This document shows, piece after piece, positions 45,580 to 55,058 of a stretch of DNA of 64,000 nt. Source of the DNA: Ignavibacteriales bacterium (GTDB lineage Bacteria; Bacteroidota; Ignavibacteria; UBA10030); contig JAPLFR010000009.1 of the NCBI GenBank assembly GCA_026390575.1, forward strand, positions 1 to 64,000, in the 5' to 3' direction. How positions within the stretch are numbered: the first letter of the stretch is position 1; every line of letters starts with the position of its first letter. The notes beneath the pieces were generated by a model. The model was not told where the DNA came from, made no database searches, and was given only the letters and a program-made list of their open reading frames with translations. Position numbers and translations under genes: made by a program.

Positions 45580-46788
45580 ATGATACCATCGAAGGATTAT
45601 TCCGAGTTGATTCGCGAAATTCAACACGCTTTGCAGGCAGAACGTATAGACGGCTGGCTTCTTTACAATTTTCGCGATTCCAATATATTTGCGACTCGCC
45701 TTCTTGCGCTTCCCAAACATATTATGTTCACGCGAAGGTATTTCTATTATATTCCAGCGCACGGTGCACCTAAAAAATTAGTTCATCGGATAGAAGAATG
45801 GAATCTGGATGCGCTCCCCGGCGGTAAGAGCATCTATCTCAGCTGGCGTTCGCTGGAAGGAGGACTGAAGGAACTTCTTTCAGGTGCGAAACAAATTGCG
45901 ATGGAATATTCACCTCGATGCGCGATTCCGTACGTCTCAACTGTTGATGCAGGTACTGTTGAACTTGTCCGAGGTACGGGAGTTGAGATTGTATCCTCGG
46001 CGAATCTTATCCAGTACTTTGAAGCCCGGTGGGACGATGAGCAATTGAAGGACAACATGGAGAGTGCAGCGCATCTATATCAGATCGTTGAAGAAACATT
46101 TGGATTTATTCGTAAGAATATAAAATCGAATACTGCGATGACAGAATATGATGTTCAGCAGTTTATGTCATCGGAGTTCAAGAAACGCGGGTTAGTAACA
46201 TCGAGCGATCCGAATTGTTCTGTGAATGCAAATAGCGCAAATCCGCATTACGAACCGACGAAGGAAATTCATTCTCCATTACATAAAGGCGATTATGTGC
46301 TATTGGATCTCTGGGCGAAGAAAGATAAGCAGCGGTCGGTGTACGCGGATATCACGTGGATGGGATTTCTTGGAGATACAGTTCCAGATGAATTTGAAAA
46401 GATATTCCAAATCGTGAAGGGCGGACGTAATGCAGCGTTGGATTTCGTTCGTTCATCTCTAAAAGCAGGAACGATTATTCATGGGTATGAAGTAGACGAT
46501 GCTGCGCGCAATTATATCACACAGCATGGGTATGGCGAATATTTTGTACATCGCACAGGACATTCCATAGGAGAGGAAGTGCATGGCAATGGTGCCAACA
46601 TGGACAATCTTGAAACTCGCGATGAACGCACCATTATCCCTCAGACGTCATTCTCTCTTGAACCTGGAATTTATCTGCGCGACAAGTATGGTATCCGTAG
46701 TGAGATTGATGTCTATATCTCGAAAGATCTGGAAGTGATTGTTACCGGCTTATCGATGCAGGAAAAAGTAGTTCCAATTTTACAATAA
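45580..46788 (+). CDS. M24-family metallopeptidase (Xaa-Pro aminopeptidase-like)
   Basis: The 402-residue protein has a creatinase-like N-terminal domain (1-165) and a pita-bread catalytic domain. Expected metal ligands are Asp in YVLLDLWAKK and YADITWMG, His in HRTGHSIGEEVHGNG, Glu in FSLEPGIYL and Glu in IRSEIDVYI. There is no signal peptide, so it is a cytoplasmic peptidase, probably removing N-terminal residues before proline. GAAAGGA precedes the ATG. It has its own transcript after the terminator. Confidence 0.9.
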   Translation: MIPSKDYSELIREIQHALQAERIDGWLLYNFRDSNIFATRLLALPKHIMFTRRYFYYIPAHGAPKKLVHRIEEWNLDALPGGKSIYLSWRSLEGGLKELLSGAKQIAMEYSPRCAIPYVSTVDAGTVELVRGTGVEIVSSANLIQYFEARWDDEQLKDNMESAAHLYQIVEETFGFIRKNIKSNTAMTEYDVQQFMSSEFKKRGLVTSSDPNCSVNANSANPHYEPTKEIHSPLHKGDYVLLDLWAKKDKQRSVYADITWMGFLGDTVPDEFEKIFQIVKGGRNAALDFVRSSLKAGTIIHGYEVDDAARNYITQHGYGEYFVHRTGHSIGEEVHGNGANMDNLETRDERTIIPQTSFSLEPGIYLRDKYGIRSEIDVYISKDLEVIVTGLSMQEKVVPILQ

Positions 46789-46869
46789 TAAGATCAGTGC
46801 ACATTAAGACACTATTTAAAAAGTAATTTGAGCTATAGTCGCATTATAAGATACATTTCAAGGAATTTT

Positions 46870-47533
46870 ATGATGCACTTGCTTTCCATAGTAGAAATTC
46901 TCATTTTCATCTCAATCTCGGTCTATAGTCAATCATCATCCATAACGATAAAAAATCTGGAACGGCGAAGATGTGAAAGGTTGGGAACTCGTAACCAATT
47001 CTGCTGCCAATATAGACTCTGTTTATAAAATTGAATCCGATAGTGTACTTGTTGTCGCTGGCAATCCCATTGGTTATCTTGCAACTATCGATTCATATAA
47101 TAACTATAAACTCCACTTAGAGTACCGATGGCCGCTTGACGCTGTTAAAAATAGCAACAGCGGTGTGTTTATCCACATTGCGTCCGGGCCGATTGATCGA
47201 AATACATGGCCTTTGTGCTTTCAGATTCAGACGAAGATCACGCGTGCTGGCGACTTGCTTCTGATGGCTGGTGCGAAATTCGACGAACCACTATCCACCG
47301 TTCCTGAAACCAAGACGATTCTGCTTGAATGCCAGAAACCTGACAGCGAAAGGCCCGTCGGCGAATGGAACATCGTCGGTATCATTTGTTGTGACAGCAC
47401 CATTGAGTGTTTGATGAACGGCATTGGTCAAAATCATATAACCAATTGCCGGCCGCATGCCGAAAAGATAGGCATCCAGCTCAAAGGAGTTCCATTCGAA
47501 TTACGCAATATTTGGTTGACACAACTTAACTAA
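46870..47533 (+). pseudogene. DUF1080 (3-keto-disaccharide hydrolase-like) protein, frameshifted
   Basis: A signal peptide (ATG 46870; LLSIVEILIFISISVYSQ) is read in one frame. The DUF1080 domain is read in the next: IWNGEDVKGWELV, then KLHLEYRWPL, NSGVFIHIAS, FQIQTKITRAGDLL and GIQLKGVPFELRNIWL. The switch falls in a run of six A at 46950-46955, and removing one A restores a continuous protein of about 220 residues. DUF1080 domains bind or cleave glycosides outside the cytoplasm. This could be a real mutation, a slippage-controlled gene or a sequencing error. Without the upstream part the domain has only a GTG start and no signal peptide. Confidence 0.75.
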
Positions 47534-47579
47534 AACGCTCTCGATTCATACTCCCCTTCTCAAAATTCCATAAAAAATC

Positions 47580-47608
47580 TTGACAAATGGGAATCAATAA
47601 TGTATATT
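47580..47608 (+). promoter_or_regulatory. Promoter of the tetR-exporter operon
   Basis: TTGACA at 47580-47585 and TATATT at 47603-47608 are separated by exactly 17 bases. The start of transcription would fall near 47615, about 125 bases before the TetR-type gene. Confidence 0.7.
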
Positions 47609-47618
47609 GGAAACGAAA

Positions 47619-47635
47619 GAAACGATAATAGTTTC
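47619..47635. promoter_or_regulatory. Palindromic operator candidate for the TetR-type regulator
   Basis: GAAAC-GATAATA-GTTTC is a 17-base interrupted palindrome lying just downstream of the predicted transcription start, where a repressor would block initiation. A looser version (GAAAC...GTTTC with a longer spacer) follows at about 47694-47719. Confidence 0.5.
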
Positions 47636-47738
47636 CTTCTGAGATGGACGAAATGCTTGATATTATTATAACATACCAATATATAAATGTTAGGAAACCT
47701 GAAATACCTTTATAGTTTCATTTGAGGATATACGACTT

Positions 47739-48380
47739 ATGATAGAGAACAGTGATGAAACAAGAATTATGGAGGCAGCTACCGACAGATTCATGGACGC
47801 AGGTCTCTATAAAGTCACGATGGATGAAATTGCATCCGACCTTCGAATGAGCAAAAAAACTGTGTACAAGTTCTTTCCCAGCAAAGAAGTTCTGTTGAAA
47901 GCTATTGTTCATTCGATGATGAAGAAGGTTGAGGGGGAAGTACAGGGAATCATTGCATCCGATAAACCTCTTGAAGAAAAACTCACGACACTTATAACGT
48001 TTGTAGGGAAGGTGATGCGGAGGTTCTCCCGTCCATTCATGACAGATATTCAACGGTTTGCACCAATGCTGTGGAAAGAGATTGAACTATTCCGTCGCGA
48101 ACGAGTATTGAGTAAACTACAACAGATGTTTAGACAGGCAAAGAAGGAGGGGGCCTTTCGTGAAGATTTGGATCCGGATCTTTTTTTTCTCGTTTTAAAT
48201 TCGACAATTCAAGGCATCATGAATCCGCAGGTACTCTCTCAACAGCCATTTTCTGCAGAGGAAGCTTTCAAGGGAATTTTTAGAATTCTTTATGAGGGTG
48301 CTCTCACAGATGAGGCACGTAAAAGATTTCAATTGAATAATATTAGTCTATCATCAAATGAATCACCGAGGAACGTATGA
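47739..48380 (+). CDS. TetR/AcrR-family transcriptional repressor
   Basis: The 213-residue protein has an N-terminal TetR helix-turn-helix: RIMEAATDRFMDAGLYKVTMDEIA (abridged), then LRMSKKTVYKFFPSKEVLL. The helical C-terminal ligand domain is less conserved. It is the first gene of the exporter operon, and its stop overlaps the start of the next gene (ATGA). It likely represses its own operon through the palindrome at 47619 and releases it when the transported compound binds. Confidence 0.92.
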   Translation: MIENSDETRIMEAATDRFMDAGLYKVTMDEIASDLRMSKKTVYKFFPSKEVLLKAIVHSMMKKVEGEVQGIIASDKPLEEKLTTLITFVGKVMRRFSRPFMTDIQRFAPMLWKEIELFRRERVLSKLQQMFRQAKKEGAFREDLDPDLFFLVLNSTIQGIMNPQVLSQQPFSAEEAFKGIFRILYEGALTDEARKRFQLNNISLSSNESPRNV

Positions 48381-49300
48381 AAAATATTATAGCCGTTATA
48401 TTATGTGCCGGTTTTCTTCTCGGATGCAGTTCGCACGATGGAGAAACCATCTCCGCAACCGGGACGATCGAAGCAACAGAAGTGACTCTGAGCGCGCAGG
48501 CGGGTGGCCAGGTCAAACGTATTATTGCAGATGAAGGAGATGTTGTTCGAAGTGGCGACACGCTCCTCATTATTGATAATACAGATTGGGTATATCAACT
48601 GGAACAAGCGCGAGGCGGATATGAGATGGCGGAAGCACAATTTCGGCTTGCTATAAAAGGCGCGCGAGAAGAAGATGTCATCCAATCCGAAGCAAACTAC
48701 AAAAACGCGGAAACTGACCTGAAGCGAATGGAAGAACTTTATCGTGCGAAGAGTGTCTCGGAGAAACAATTAGATGATGCACGGACACGGTTCACCGTAA
48801 GTCAGCAGATGTGGGAAAAAATGAAAAATGGTTCTCGACAGGAAGAGATCGATGCAGCTCGTGCCCGCCGCGATCAAACGAAGGCGCAAATGGCATCTCT
48901 TCAGAAAAAAGTAAATGATTGCGTCGTTACTGCACAGGTTGGTGGAACTGTAACAAAACGGTTTGTGGAACAAGGAGAACTTGCCAGTACTGGCATGGCG
49001 CTTTATCGTGTTTCGGATCTTTCAACGATGGATATTACAATCTATGTGTCAGAATCGAATCTTCCCAAAGTCAAATTGAATCAGAAAGCGATTGTCAATA
49101 TCGATGCATTTCAAAATAAGGATTATGAAGGCAAGGTAACGTTCATTTCCTCAACAGCGGAATTCACTCCAAAGAATATTCAAACAAAAGAAGAACGAAC
49201 AAAGTTAGTGTTCAGCGTAAAAGTGAAAGTTCCTAATCCCGATGGCACACTTAAAGCTGGAATTCCGGCAGATGTTACACTGCAAGTAGCACATGAGTAA
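48377..49300 (+). CDS. HlyD-type membrane fusion lipoprotein of an ABC exporter
   Basis: The 307-residue protein has a lipoprotein signal ending LLGCS. The first half of a barrel-sandwich domain (VTLSAQAGGQVKRIIADEGDVVRSGDTLLIID in part) is followed by a long coiled coil (about 70-170, many E/A/R), the second half of the sandwich (GGTVTKRFVEQGEL) and a beta-barrel. It bridges the inner-membrane ABC transporter and the TolC channel across the periplasm. GAGGAA precedes the ATG. The arrangement matches the YbhG/YhiI group. Confidence 0.92.
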   Translation: MKNIIAVILCAGFLLGCSSHDGETISATGTIEATEVTLSAQAGGQVKRIIADEGDVVRSGDTLLIIDNTDWVYQLEQARGGYEMAEAQFRLAIKGAREEDVIQSEANYKNAETDLKRMEELYRAKSVSEKQLDDARTRFTVSQQMWEKMKNGSRQEEIDAARARRDQTKAQMASLQKKVNDCVVTAQVGGTVTKRFVEQGELASTGMALYRVSDLSTMDITIYVSESNLPKVKLNQKAIVNIDAFQNKDYEGKVTFISSTAEFTPKNIQTKEERTKLVFSVKVKVPNPDGTLKAGIPADVTLQVAHE

Positions 49301-49311
49301 GGCAAAAAGAC

Positions 49312-50238
49312 ATGGCTGATGCCATTATCCTCGATCATGTTGGAAAGATCTTTGGTGCAGGACGTGAAGAACGCGTCGTCGCCGTTGATCATCTCTCACT
49401 CAAAATTGAACGGGGGGAAATCTTCAGTTTGGTTGGACCTGATGGTGCAGGGAAGACGACAACAATCCGGATGATGTGCGGTGTGCTTGCGCCAACAGAG
49501 GGAACAATTTCGCTGCTAGGATTTGATATCAGAACGCAAAAGGATGAAATTAAAAAACGCATTGGATATCTTTCGCAACGCTTCAGTTTGTATCAGGATT
49601 TAACCATTGATGAAAACATCGACTTCTTCGCTGAAATTCATAAAGTAAGAGAGTATAAAGAGAGAAAAGAAGAACTTCTGCAATTCACACGGCTCACCGC
49701 GTTCCGGGACCGTCTTGCAGGTCAGCTTTCCGGCGGAATGAAGCAAAAACTTGCGCTCTCATGTACACTGATACACACACCAGAAATTATTTTCTTAGAT
49801 GAACCAACCACAGGCGTTGATCCGGTTTCGCGTCGCGATTTTTGGAAAATTCTGTCAAGTCTTCTTAAGTCAGGGATTACGATAGTTGTGAGTACGCCGT
49901 ATCTTGATGAAGCGGAGCGAAGCACACGCGTAGCGTTGATGAATCAAGGCAAGCTTTTAAATTGCGATACACCTGAGGCTGTGAAGTCATCATTCCATTC
50001 CGAAGTAGTTGAATTAGTATGTGATAATGTTCGGGTTGCTTCCGATATATTACTGCGATCTTTTTCACGAAAAGATATCCAGTTGTTTGGCGATCGTTTG
50101 CACGTTCTGGTTCAAGACGCGAAAAAGAAAGAAAAAGAAATTCTTAAAACATTGAAGAAGGAACATATTGAAGTGCGCAGTTATCGAATTGTTCCGGCAT
50201 CGTTGGAAGATGTTTTTATTGCAAGTTTACATACTTGA
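49312..50238 (+). CDS. ABC-2 exporter ATP-binding protein, first of two
   Basis: The 308-residue ATPase has Walker A GPDGAGKTT, signature LSGGMKQKLALSCTL, Walker B IIFLDEPTTGVDP, and STPYLDEAER in place of the usual TTHY switch (Pro-Tyr rather than His). A C-terminal regulatory part of about 80 residues follows. If the switch histidine is really absent, this site may hydrolyse ATP poorly and the second ATPase (51590) may drive transport. It lies between the fusion protein and TolC genes. Confidence 0.92.
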   Translation: MADAIILDHVGKIFGAGREERVVAVDHLSLKIERGEIFSLVGPDGAGKTTTIRMMCGVLAPTEGTISLLGFDIRTQKDEIKKRIGYLSQRFSLYQDLTIDENIDFFAEIHKVREYKERKEELLQFTRLTAFRDRLAGQLSGGMKQKLALSCTLIHTPEIIFLDEPTTGVDPVSRRDFWKILSSLLKSGITIVVSTPYLDEAERSTRVALMNQGKLLNCDTPEAVKSSFHSEVVELVCDNVRVASDILLRSFSRKDIQLFGDRLHVLVQDAKKKEKEILKTLKKEHIEVRSYRIVPASLEDVFIASLHT

Positions 50239-50255
50239 TCATGAATGAGGGTGCT

Positions 50256-51593
50256 ATGAAAATGAAATTCTTGATAATATCGTTTGTGTTGATACATCAA
50301 GTGTATGCACAGCAGAATGTCCAGCCCATCCGCTTAGCTGATTGTATTGCTCTGGCATTAGGAAAGAATCCATCTCTCCAAATAAGCGGAGCAAAAGTAC
50401 AGGCGGCGGAAGCACGTTCTTCTGAGGCGGCAACAGCGTTATTGCCGCAGCTTAAACTCAGCGGAAGAGTCGCCGAACTGAGTACAATCGACGCATTCGG
50501 ATTGACACTTGGGCCGCCGATCAATATGTCCATGGTCCTATTTCCGTCTATCACTGAAAACTATTCTTTGAAGCTTTCGCTACAACAACCGTTGTTCACC
50601 GGATTTAAGCTTCAAAAGAATCGTGAGATGGCAGAGCTCAATGCCAGTGCTGTACGCGAAGAATGGACAAAGGATCAAGCAGAGTTAGTTCTGAATGTTA
50701 TTACAGCATATTGGAATTTCTACCGTGCAATTAAAGTTGAAGAGGTGATCCGACAATCTGTTGAACAAATGTCGGAACATCTGAAAGATGTGACGAACAT
50801 GTCGCAGCAAGGAATGGCGACCGATGCTGATGTGATGAAAGTGCAGGTACAACTTTCTGATGTGAAGGTGAAACAGCTCGAAGCACGGAATGCGATGAGA
50901 CTTACCTCGATGGCACTCAATAGTCTGATGAGAAATACTCTTGAGACCGAGATAACGCCAAGTGATACACCTGCAATTTCACAAAATCCAGGCACAACAC
51001 TACTGAGTGAAAATCTATCTACGCTTCAAACTCTTGCACTTAAACGCCGTCCGGAACTGAAGTCAATGCAATTACGGCGGGATATGAGCAGTGCTGGAGT
51101 AACCGCCGCAAAAGGCGGCTGGTATCCGCAAATATTTCTTGCCGCGAACTATGACTATGCCCGGCCGAATCAACGCATCATTCCCCCAAAAGACCAATGG
51201 GATGGAACGTGGGATATCGGTGTCAACTTTCAATGGAACATTTGGGATTGGTATGCTACTGGCCATCAGACAGCACAAGCAGAAGCAGTTTTGCGTCAAA
51301 GCGAAGCAAGTGTGGTGCAGCTCAACGATGCAGTATCGTTGGATGTCGCTCAGCAATATTTTAATGCGCAGACAGCAAAGGAAAAAGTCGGTGTTGCTTC
51401 CGGCGGTATGGAGCAAGCACAGGAATCATTTCGTATGACATCAGAAAAGTATAAACATGGCTTGAGTTCCAATACAGACATGCTTGATGCTGAGACTGCT
51501 CTCTTGCAGTCAAGGCTGACGCACACTCAAGCCGTCGTTGATTGCATGCTTGCATTGGCTCGATTGAAAAAAGCGGTAGGAGAAAATCAGTGA
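50256..51593 (+). CDS. TolC-like outer-membrane efflux protein
   Basis: The 445-residue protein has a signal peptide (ending QVYAQQ) and two outer-membrane-efflux repeats. Each begins with IRLADCIALALGKNPSLQIS-like or ALKRRPELKSM motifs and contains long helices; QPLFTGFKLQKN marks the beta-barrel strand. It forms the trimeric channel for the exporter. I place the start at ATG 50256, behind GAGGGT, rather than at upstream in-frame codons. It is unusual in lying between the two ATPase genes. Confidence 0.92.
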   Translation: MKMKFLIISFVLIHQVYAQQNVQPIRLADCIALALGKNPSLQISGAKVQAAEARSSEAATALLPQLKLSGRVAELSTIDAFGLTLGPPINMSMVLFPSITENYSLKLSLQQPLFTGFKLQKNREMAELNASAVREEWTKDQAELVLNVITAYWNFYRAIKVEEVIRQSVEQMSEHLKDVTNMSQQGMATDADVMKVQVQLSDVKVKQLEARNAMRLTSMALNSLMRNTLETEITPSDTPAISQNPGTTLLSENLSTLQTLALKRRPELKSMQLRRDMSSAGVTAAKGGWYPQIFLAANYDYARPNQRIIPPKDQWDGTWDIGVNFQWNIWDWYATGHQTAQAEAVLRQSEASVVQLNDAVSLDVAQQYFNAQTAKEKVGVASGGMEQAQESFRMTSEKYKHGLSSNTDMLDAETALLQSRLTHTQAVVDCMLALARLKKAVGENQ

Positions 51594-52594
51594 AGCTGTG
51601 GGTTGGTCACAAAGAACGACTTATTGCAAAAGTACCGTGTGATAGTGATTGTGCTGTCGTTGCCGAAGGGCTGACGAAGAAGTTCGGCAAGTTTGTTGCA
51701 GTTGATCATGTGAGCTTCAAAGTGAAGCGGGGAGAGGTATTCGGATTTCTGGGACCGAATGGAGCGGGCAAGTCAACAACAATCCGAATGCTCTGCGGAC
51801 TATTTTCACCCACAGAAGGATCGGCCAGTGTTGGAGGATTTGATATTGCAACTCAGCCTGACGAAGTGAAATCACGCATTGGATATATGTCGCAGCGATT
51901 TTCTTTGTATGAAGATCTCACGGTCGAGCAGAACATTAACTTTTACGGCGGTATCTATGGTCTTGACGGCATGCGGTTAGAAGAACGCAAGCGTTGGGCT
52001 ATCGAGATGGCTGGATTGAGCGGTAAGGAAACAATGCTGGCGCATGCACTTTCAGGCGGATGGCGGCAGAGATTGGCATTAGGATGTTCCATCCTTCACG
52101 AGCCGCCTATTTTATTTCTTGATGAACCAACGGGCGGTGTTGATCCGGTTTCTCGCCGCAATTTTTGGGATTTGATTTACGACTTGTCACACAGCGGCGT
52201 CACAGTCTTTGTTACCACGCATTATATGGATGAAGCGGAACATTGCAATACGATAGGTTTGATTTACAACGGAAAACTCATTTCCATCGGATCTCCAACG
52301 GAGTTAAAGCACGGCCTTGATCGCTACGCTATTTTTGAAGTTCAGAGCAGTAATCCGGTGGATGCGATGGAACTGTTGCGCAGTCAAACGTGGGTTGCTG
52401 AAACATCGATATTTGGCTCAGCATTTCATGTGAGCACGTTGGACGAACCGGACGCGCAGAAAAAGATACGCCGGCTGCTTACAAAAGAACACATGACAGC
52501 AGATCGTATCGACCAAATTATCCCGTCTCTCGAAGACGTATTTATCAATAGGATTGCCGAAGAAGATGCACGCAAGTACGGAGCCCTCAATTGA
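51590..52594 (+). CDS. ABC-2 exporter ATP-binding protein, second of two
   Basis: The likely start is GTG at 51590, overlapping the tolC stop and placed six bases behind TAGGAG. The 334-residue ATPase has Walker A GPNGAGKST, signature LSGGWRQRLALGCSI, Walker B ILFLDEPTGGVDP and a normal switch region TTHYMDEAEH. With the first ATPase it mirrors the two fused ATPase halves of YbhF. The permease gene overlaps its stop codon. Confidence 0.92.
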   Translation: MKLWVGHKERLIAKVPCDSDCAVVAEGLTKKFGKFVAVDHVSFKVKRGEVFGFLGPNGAGKSTTIRMLCGLFSPTEGSASVGGFDIATQPDEVKSRIGYMSQRFSLYEDLTVEQNINFYGGIYGLDGMRLEERKRWAIEMAGLSGKETMLAHALSGGWRQRLALGCSILHEPPILFLDEPTGGVDPVSRRNFWDLIYDLSHSGVTVFVTTHYMDEAEHCNTIGLIYNGKLISIGSPTELKHGLDRYAIFEVQSSNPVDAMELLRSQTWVAETSIFGSAFHVSTLDEPDAQKKIRRLLTKEHMTADRIDQIIPSLEDVFINRIAEEDARKYGALN

Positions 52595-52596
52595 AG

Positions 52597-53736
52597 ATGC
52601 CACTTGTATCGCTGAACATTCTTCCAATTGTGCGAAAAGAATTTCGTCAGATCAAACGCGATAAACGCATACTGAGTGTGCTGTTGTTTATTCCGGCATT
52701 GATGCTGTTGATGTTTGGTTACGCGCTGAACTTTGATGTTAAACACACTTCGATGGCAGTGTACGACGAAGATCGAACCAGTGTCAGCAGGGAATTTATT
52801 GAGCAATTTTTTATTTCAGAATATTTTACCAAAGTTCAAACTCTGGAAAGCAAAGCAGAGATCAACAACCTGCTCGATGGAGAACAGGTTCGTGTTGTGC
52901 TGGTCGTTCCTTCCACGTTCACAAAAGATATACAGCGCGGACGCGCTGCCTCTGTGCAGGTGATCGTCGATGGCACAAACTCGAATGCAGCAGCGACTGT
53001 CCTCGGATATATCAGTGCCATTATACAACAATACTCTGTGAAAGTGATGACGGAATCTTTCGTCAGAATGGGACGCCAAAATATTACGATGCCAATCGAT
53101 TTCGAGCCGCGTGTTTGGTACAACCCTGAATTAAAGAGTGCAAAATTCTTAGTGCCGGGATTCATTGCTTTTATCCTCATGGTGACAGCAGTCATTTCAA
53201 CTGCTTTGGCGATTGTGCGCGAACGCGAGCTCGGAACAATGGAGCAGCTCATGGTTTCGCCTATTAAACCTATTGAATTAATATTGGGCAAGACAATTCC
53301 CTACACGATCATTTCCTCGTTTGCCACCATCGCAATTTTGTTTCTTGGTTACATTCTGTTTGATGTCAGTATTAAGGGCAGTATTCTCTTGCTATCGCTC
53401 GTGACATTTATATTTCTTGTGGGCAGTTTGGGAATGGGAATATTGATCTCCACACTCGTCGAGACACAGCAGCTTGCGTTTATGATTGCGGTCATTGTTT
53501 CTATGCTGCCAACGTTTATTCTTTCCGGATTTGTTTTTCCTATCCGCAACATGCCGATCATTATTCAAGCCATAACATATATATTGCCCGCACGATATTT
53601 CTTGGTTGCTCTCCGTGCCATCATCTTGAAAGGCGCCGGCTTAAGCGCTTTCTGGGATCAAGCATTCATGCTCATCATCTATGCTGTTATTATGATCAGC
53701 GTCAGTTCGCTGCGCATGCGGAAGATCCTTGCTTAG
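52597..53736 (+). CDS. ABC-2-type transporter permease, first of two
   Basis: The 379-residue protein has the YhhJ/YbhS layout. One N-terminal helix (VLLFIPALMLLMFGYAL) is followed by a periplasmic domain of about 150 residues. Then come five helices including FLVPGFIAFILMVTAVISTALAIVRERELGTMEQL (in part) and the ABC-2 signature FPIRNMPIIIQAITYILPARYF. ATG at 52597 or TTG at 52591 may be the start. It forms a heterodimer with the next gene product. Confidence 0.92.
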   Translation: MPLVSLNILPIVRKEFRQIKRDKRILSVLLFIPALMLLMFGYALNFDVKHTSMAVYDEDRTSVSREFIEQFFISEYFTKVQTLESKAEINNLLDGEQVRVVLVVPSTFTKDIQRGRAASVQVIVDGTNSNAAATVLGYISAIIQQYSVKVMTESFVRMGRQNITMPIDFEPRVWYNPELKSAKFLVPGFIAFILMVTAVISTALAIVRERELGTMEQLMVSPIKPIELILGKTIPYTIISSFATIAILFLGYILFDVSIKGSILLLSLVTFIFLVGSLGMGILISTLVETQQLAFMIAVIVSMLPTFILSGFVFPIRNMPIIIQAITYILPARYFLVALRAIILKGAGLSAFWDQAFMLIIYAVIMISVSSLRMRKILA

Positions 53737-53745
53737 TTATAAACG

Positions 53746-54873
53746 ATGAAAAATATTCTCCATATCATACGAAAAGAATTTCTTCAATTGCGGCAAGACC
53801 GGAAAATGTTTGGCATGAGCTTTGTTGCGCCTGTATTTCAATTAATTATCCTTGGCTATGCCGCGACCTTTGATGTCACTCATATTCCAACGGTTGTCTG
53901 TGACTTTGATAACTCGCCGTCCAGCAGAGAGCTTGTACGAAACTTCACCAGCACGGAATATTTCAGAGTAGACGGATATTTTGACAAAACCTCAGAGATT
54001 GACAATCAATTAGATGATGGGCATGCATCGATCGCGATCATCATTCCTCGAGGCTTTGAAAAAAAGATTGGTGCCGGTCAATCTGCGCCGCTACAAATTA
54101 TTGCAGATGGAACAGAGACGAGTACAGCTGGAATTGGTTTGAGTTATGCTTCCATCATTGTGTCACGATACTCGCAAAATATTTTGCTGGAATCGCTGGT
54201 CAAGCGAGGTTCGGTGACTATGCCTGCCCGCGTTTCGGCAGAGTTTCGCGTATGGTACAATCCAGAACTTAAGAGCCGTAACTTTATGGTTCCCGGAGTG
54301 CTTGGTTTGCTTCTGATGGTGATGACAATGCTCCTCACTTCACTGGCAATCGTCAAAGAAAAAGAGCTTGGCACATTGGAACAGCTTGTTGTTACGCCCA
54401 TCAAACCCTATCAGCTTATTATTGGCAAGCTTGCACCATTTTTTCTTATTGGAGTCATCGATGTCGTTCTTGTCGTGTTCTTCGCATCGTTGGTTTTTAG
54501 TCTGCCCGTAAAAGGCGGAGTACTGCTGCTTCTCTTTCTTAGTCTTATCTTCCTTATGACAACGCTTGGATTGGGATTATTTATTTCGACAATCTCACGC
54601 ACACAGCAACAGGCAATGATGACCGCAATCTTTTTCTTCATGTTGCCTATGATGTTTTTCTCCGGTTTTGTTTTCCCAATCGAAAACATGCCGTTAATCA
54701 TCCAATATGTTTCTTACGTTATTCCGCTTCGCTATTATTTTGTTATTGTGCGTGGTTTGTTCTTAAAGGGAGTCGGCATGCGCATCCTGTGGCCGCAAGC
54801 ACTGGCTCTCTTAGTGTTTGGCAGTGTCATATTAAGCATGAGCGTCATGCGGTTCCAAAAGAAATTGGGATGA
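53746..54873 (+). CDS. ABC-2-type transporter permease, second of two
   Basis: This 375-residue paralogue of the preceding permease has the same layout: N-terminal helix (PVFQLIILGYAATFDVT), external domain to about 175, then FMVPGVLGLLLMVMTMLLTSLAIVKEKELGTLEQL (in part) and FPIENMPLIIQYVSYVIPLRYY. It completes the tripartite exporter of TetR, fusion protein, ATPase, TolC, ATPase and two permeases. Related E. coli systems (YbhFSR) export drugs. The substrate here is unknown. Confidence 0.93.
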   Translation: MKNILHIIRKEFLQLRQDRKMFGMSFVAPVFQLIILGYAATFDVTHIPTVVCDFDNSPSSRELVRNFTSTEYFRVDGYFDKTSEIDNQLDDGHASIAIIIPRGFEKKIGAGQSAPLQIIADGTETSTAGIGLSYASIIVSRYSQNILLESLVKRGSVTMPARVSAEFRVWYNPELKSRNFMVPGVLGLLLMVMTMLLTSLAIVKEKELGTLEQLVVTPIKPYQLIIGKLAPFFLIGVIDVVLVVFFASLVFSLPVKGGVLLLLFLSLIFLMTTLGLGLFISTISRTQQQAMMTAIFFFMLPMMFFSGFVFPIENMPLIIQYVSYVIPLRYYFVIVRGLFLKGVGMRILWPQALALLVFGSVILSMSVMRFQKKLG

Positions 54874-55058
54874 TGCCATATTCTTGATGAGGTATCTGAT
54901 TTCAAAACGGTGAGCTTTCCGCTTCGCATCAGAGAAATTATTATGTTCTTTCATCCGATATTGACTACAGTGCGAGAGTTTCGTATTTTTTAGTACACAA
55001 AAATAATTGAAGAATTTGGCGGGTACGATTATTGTCAAATATAGTAAGTAAAGAAGAT

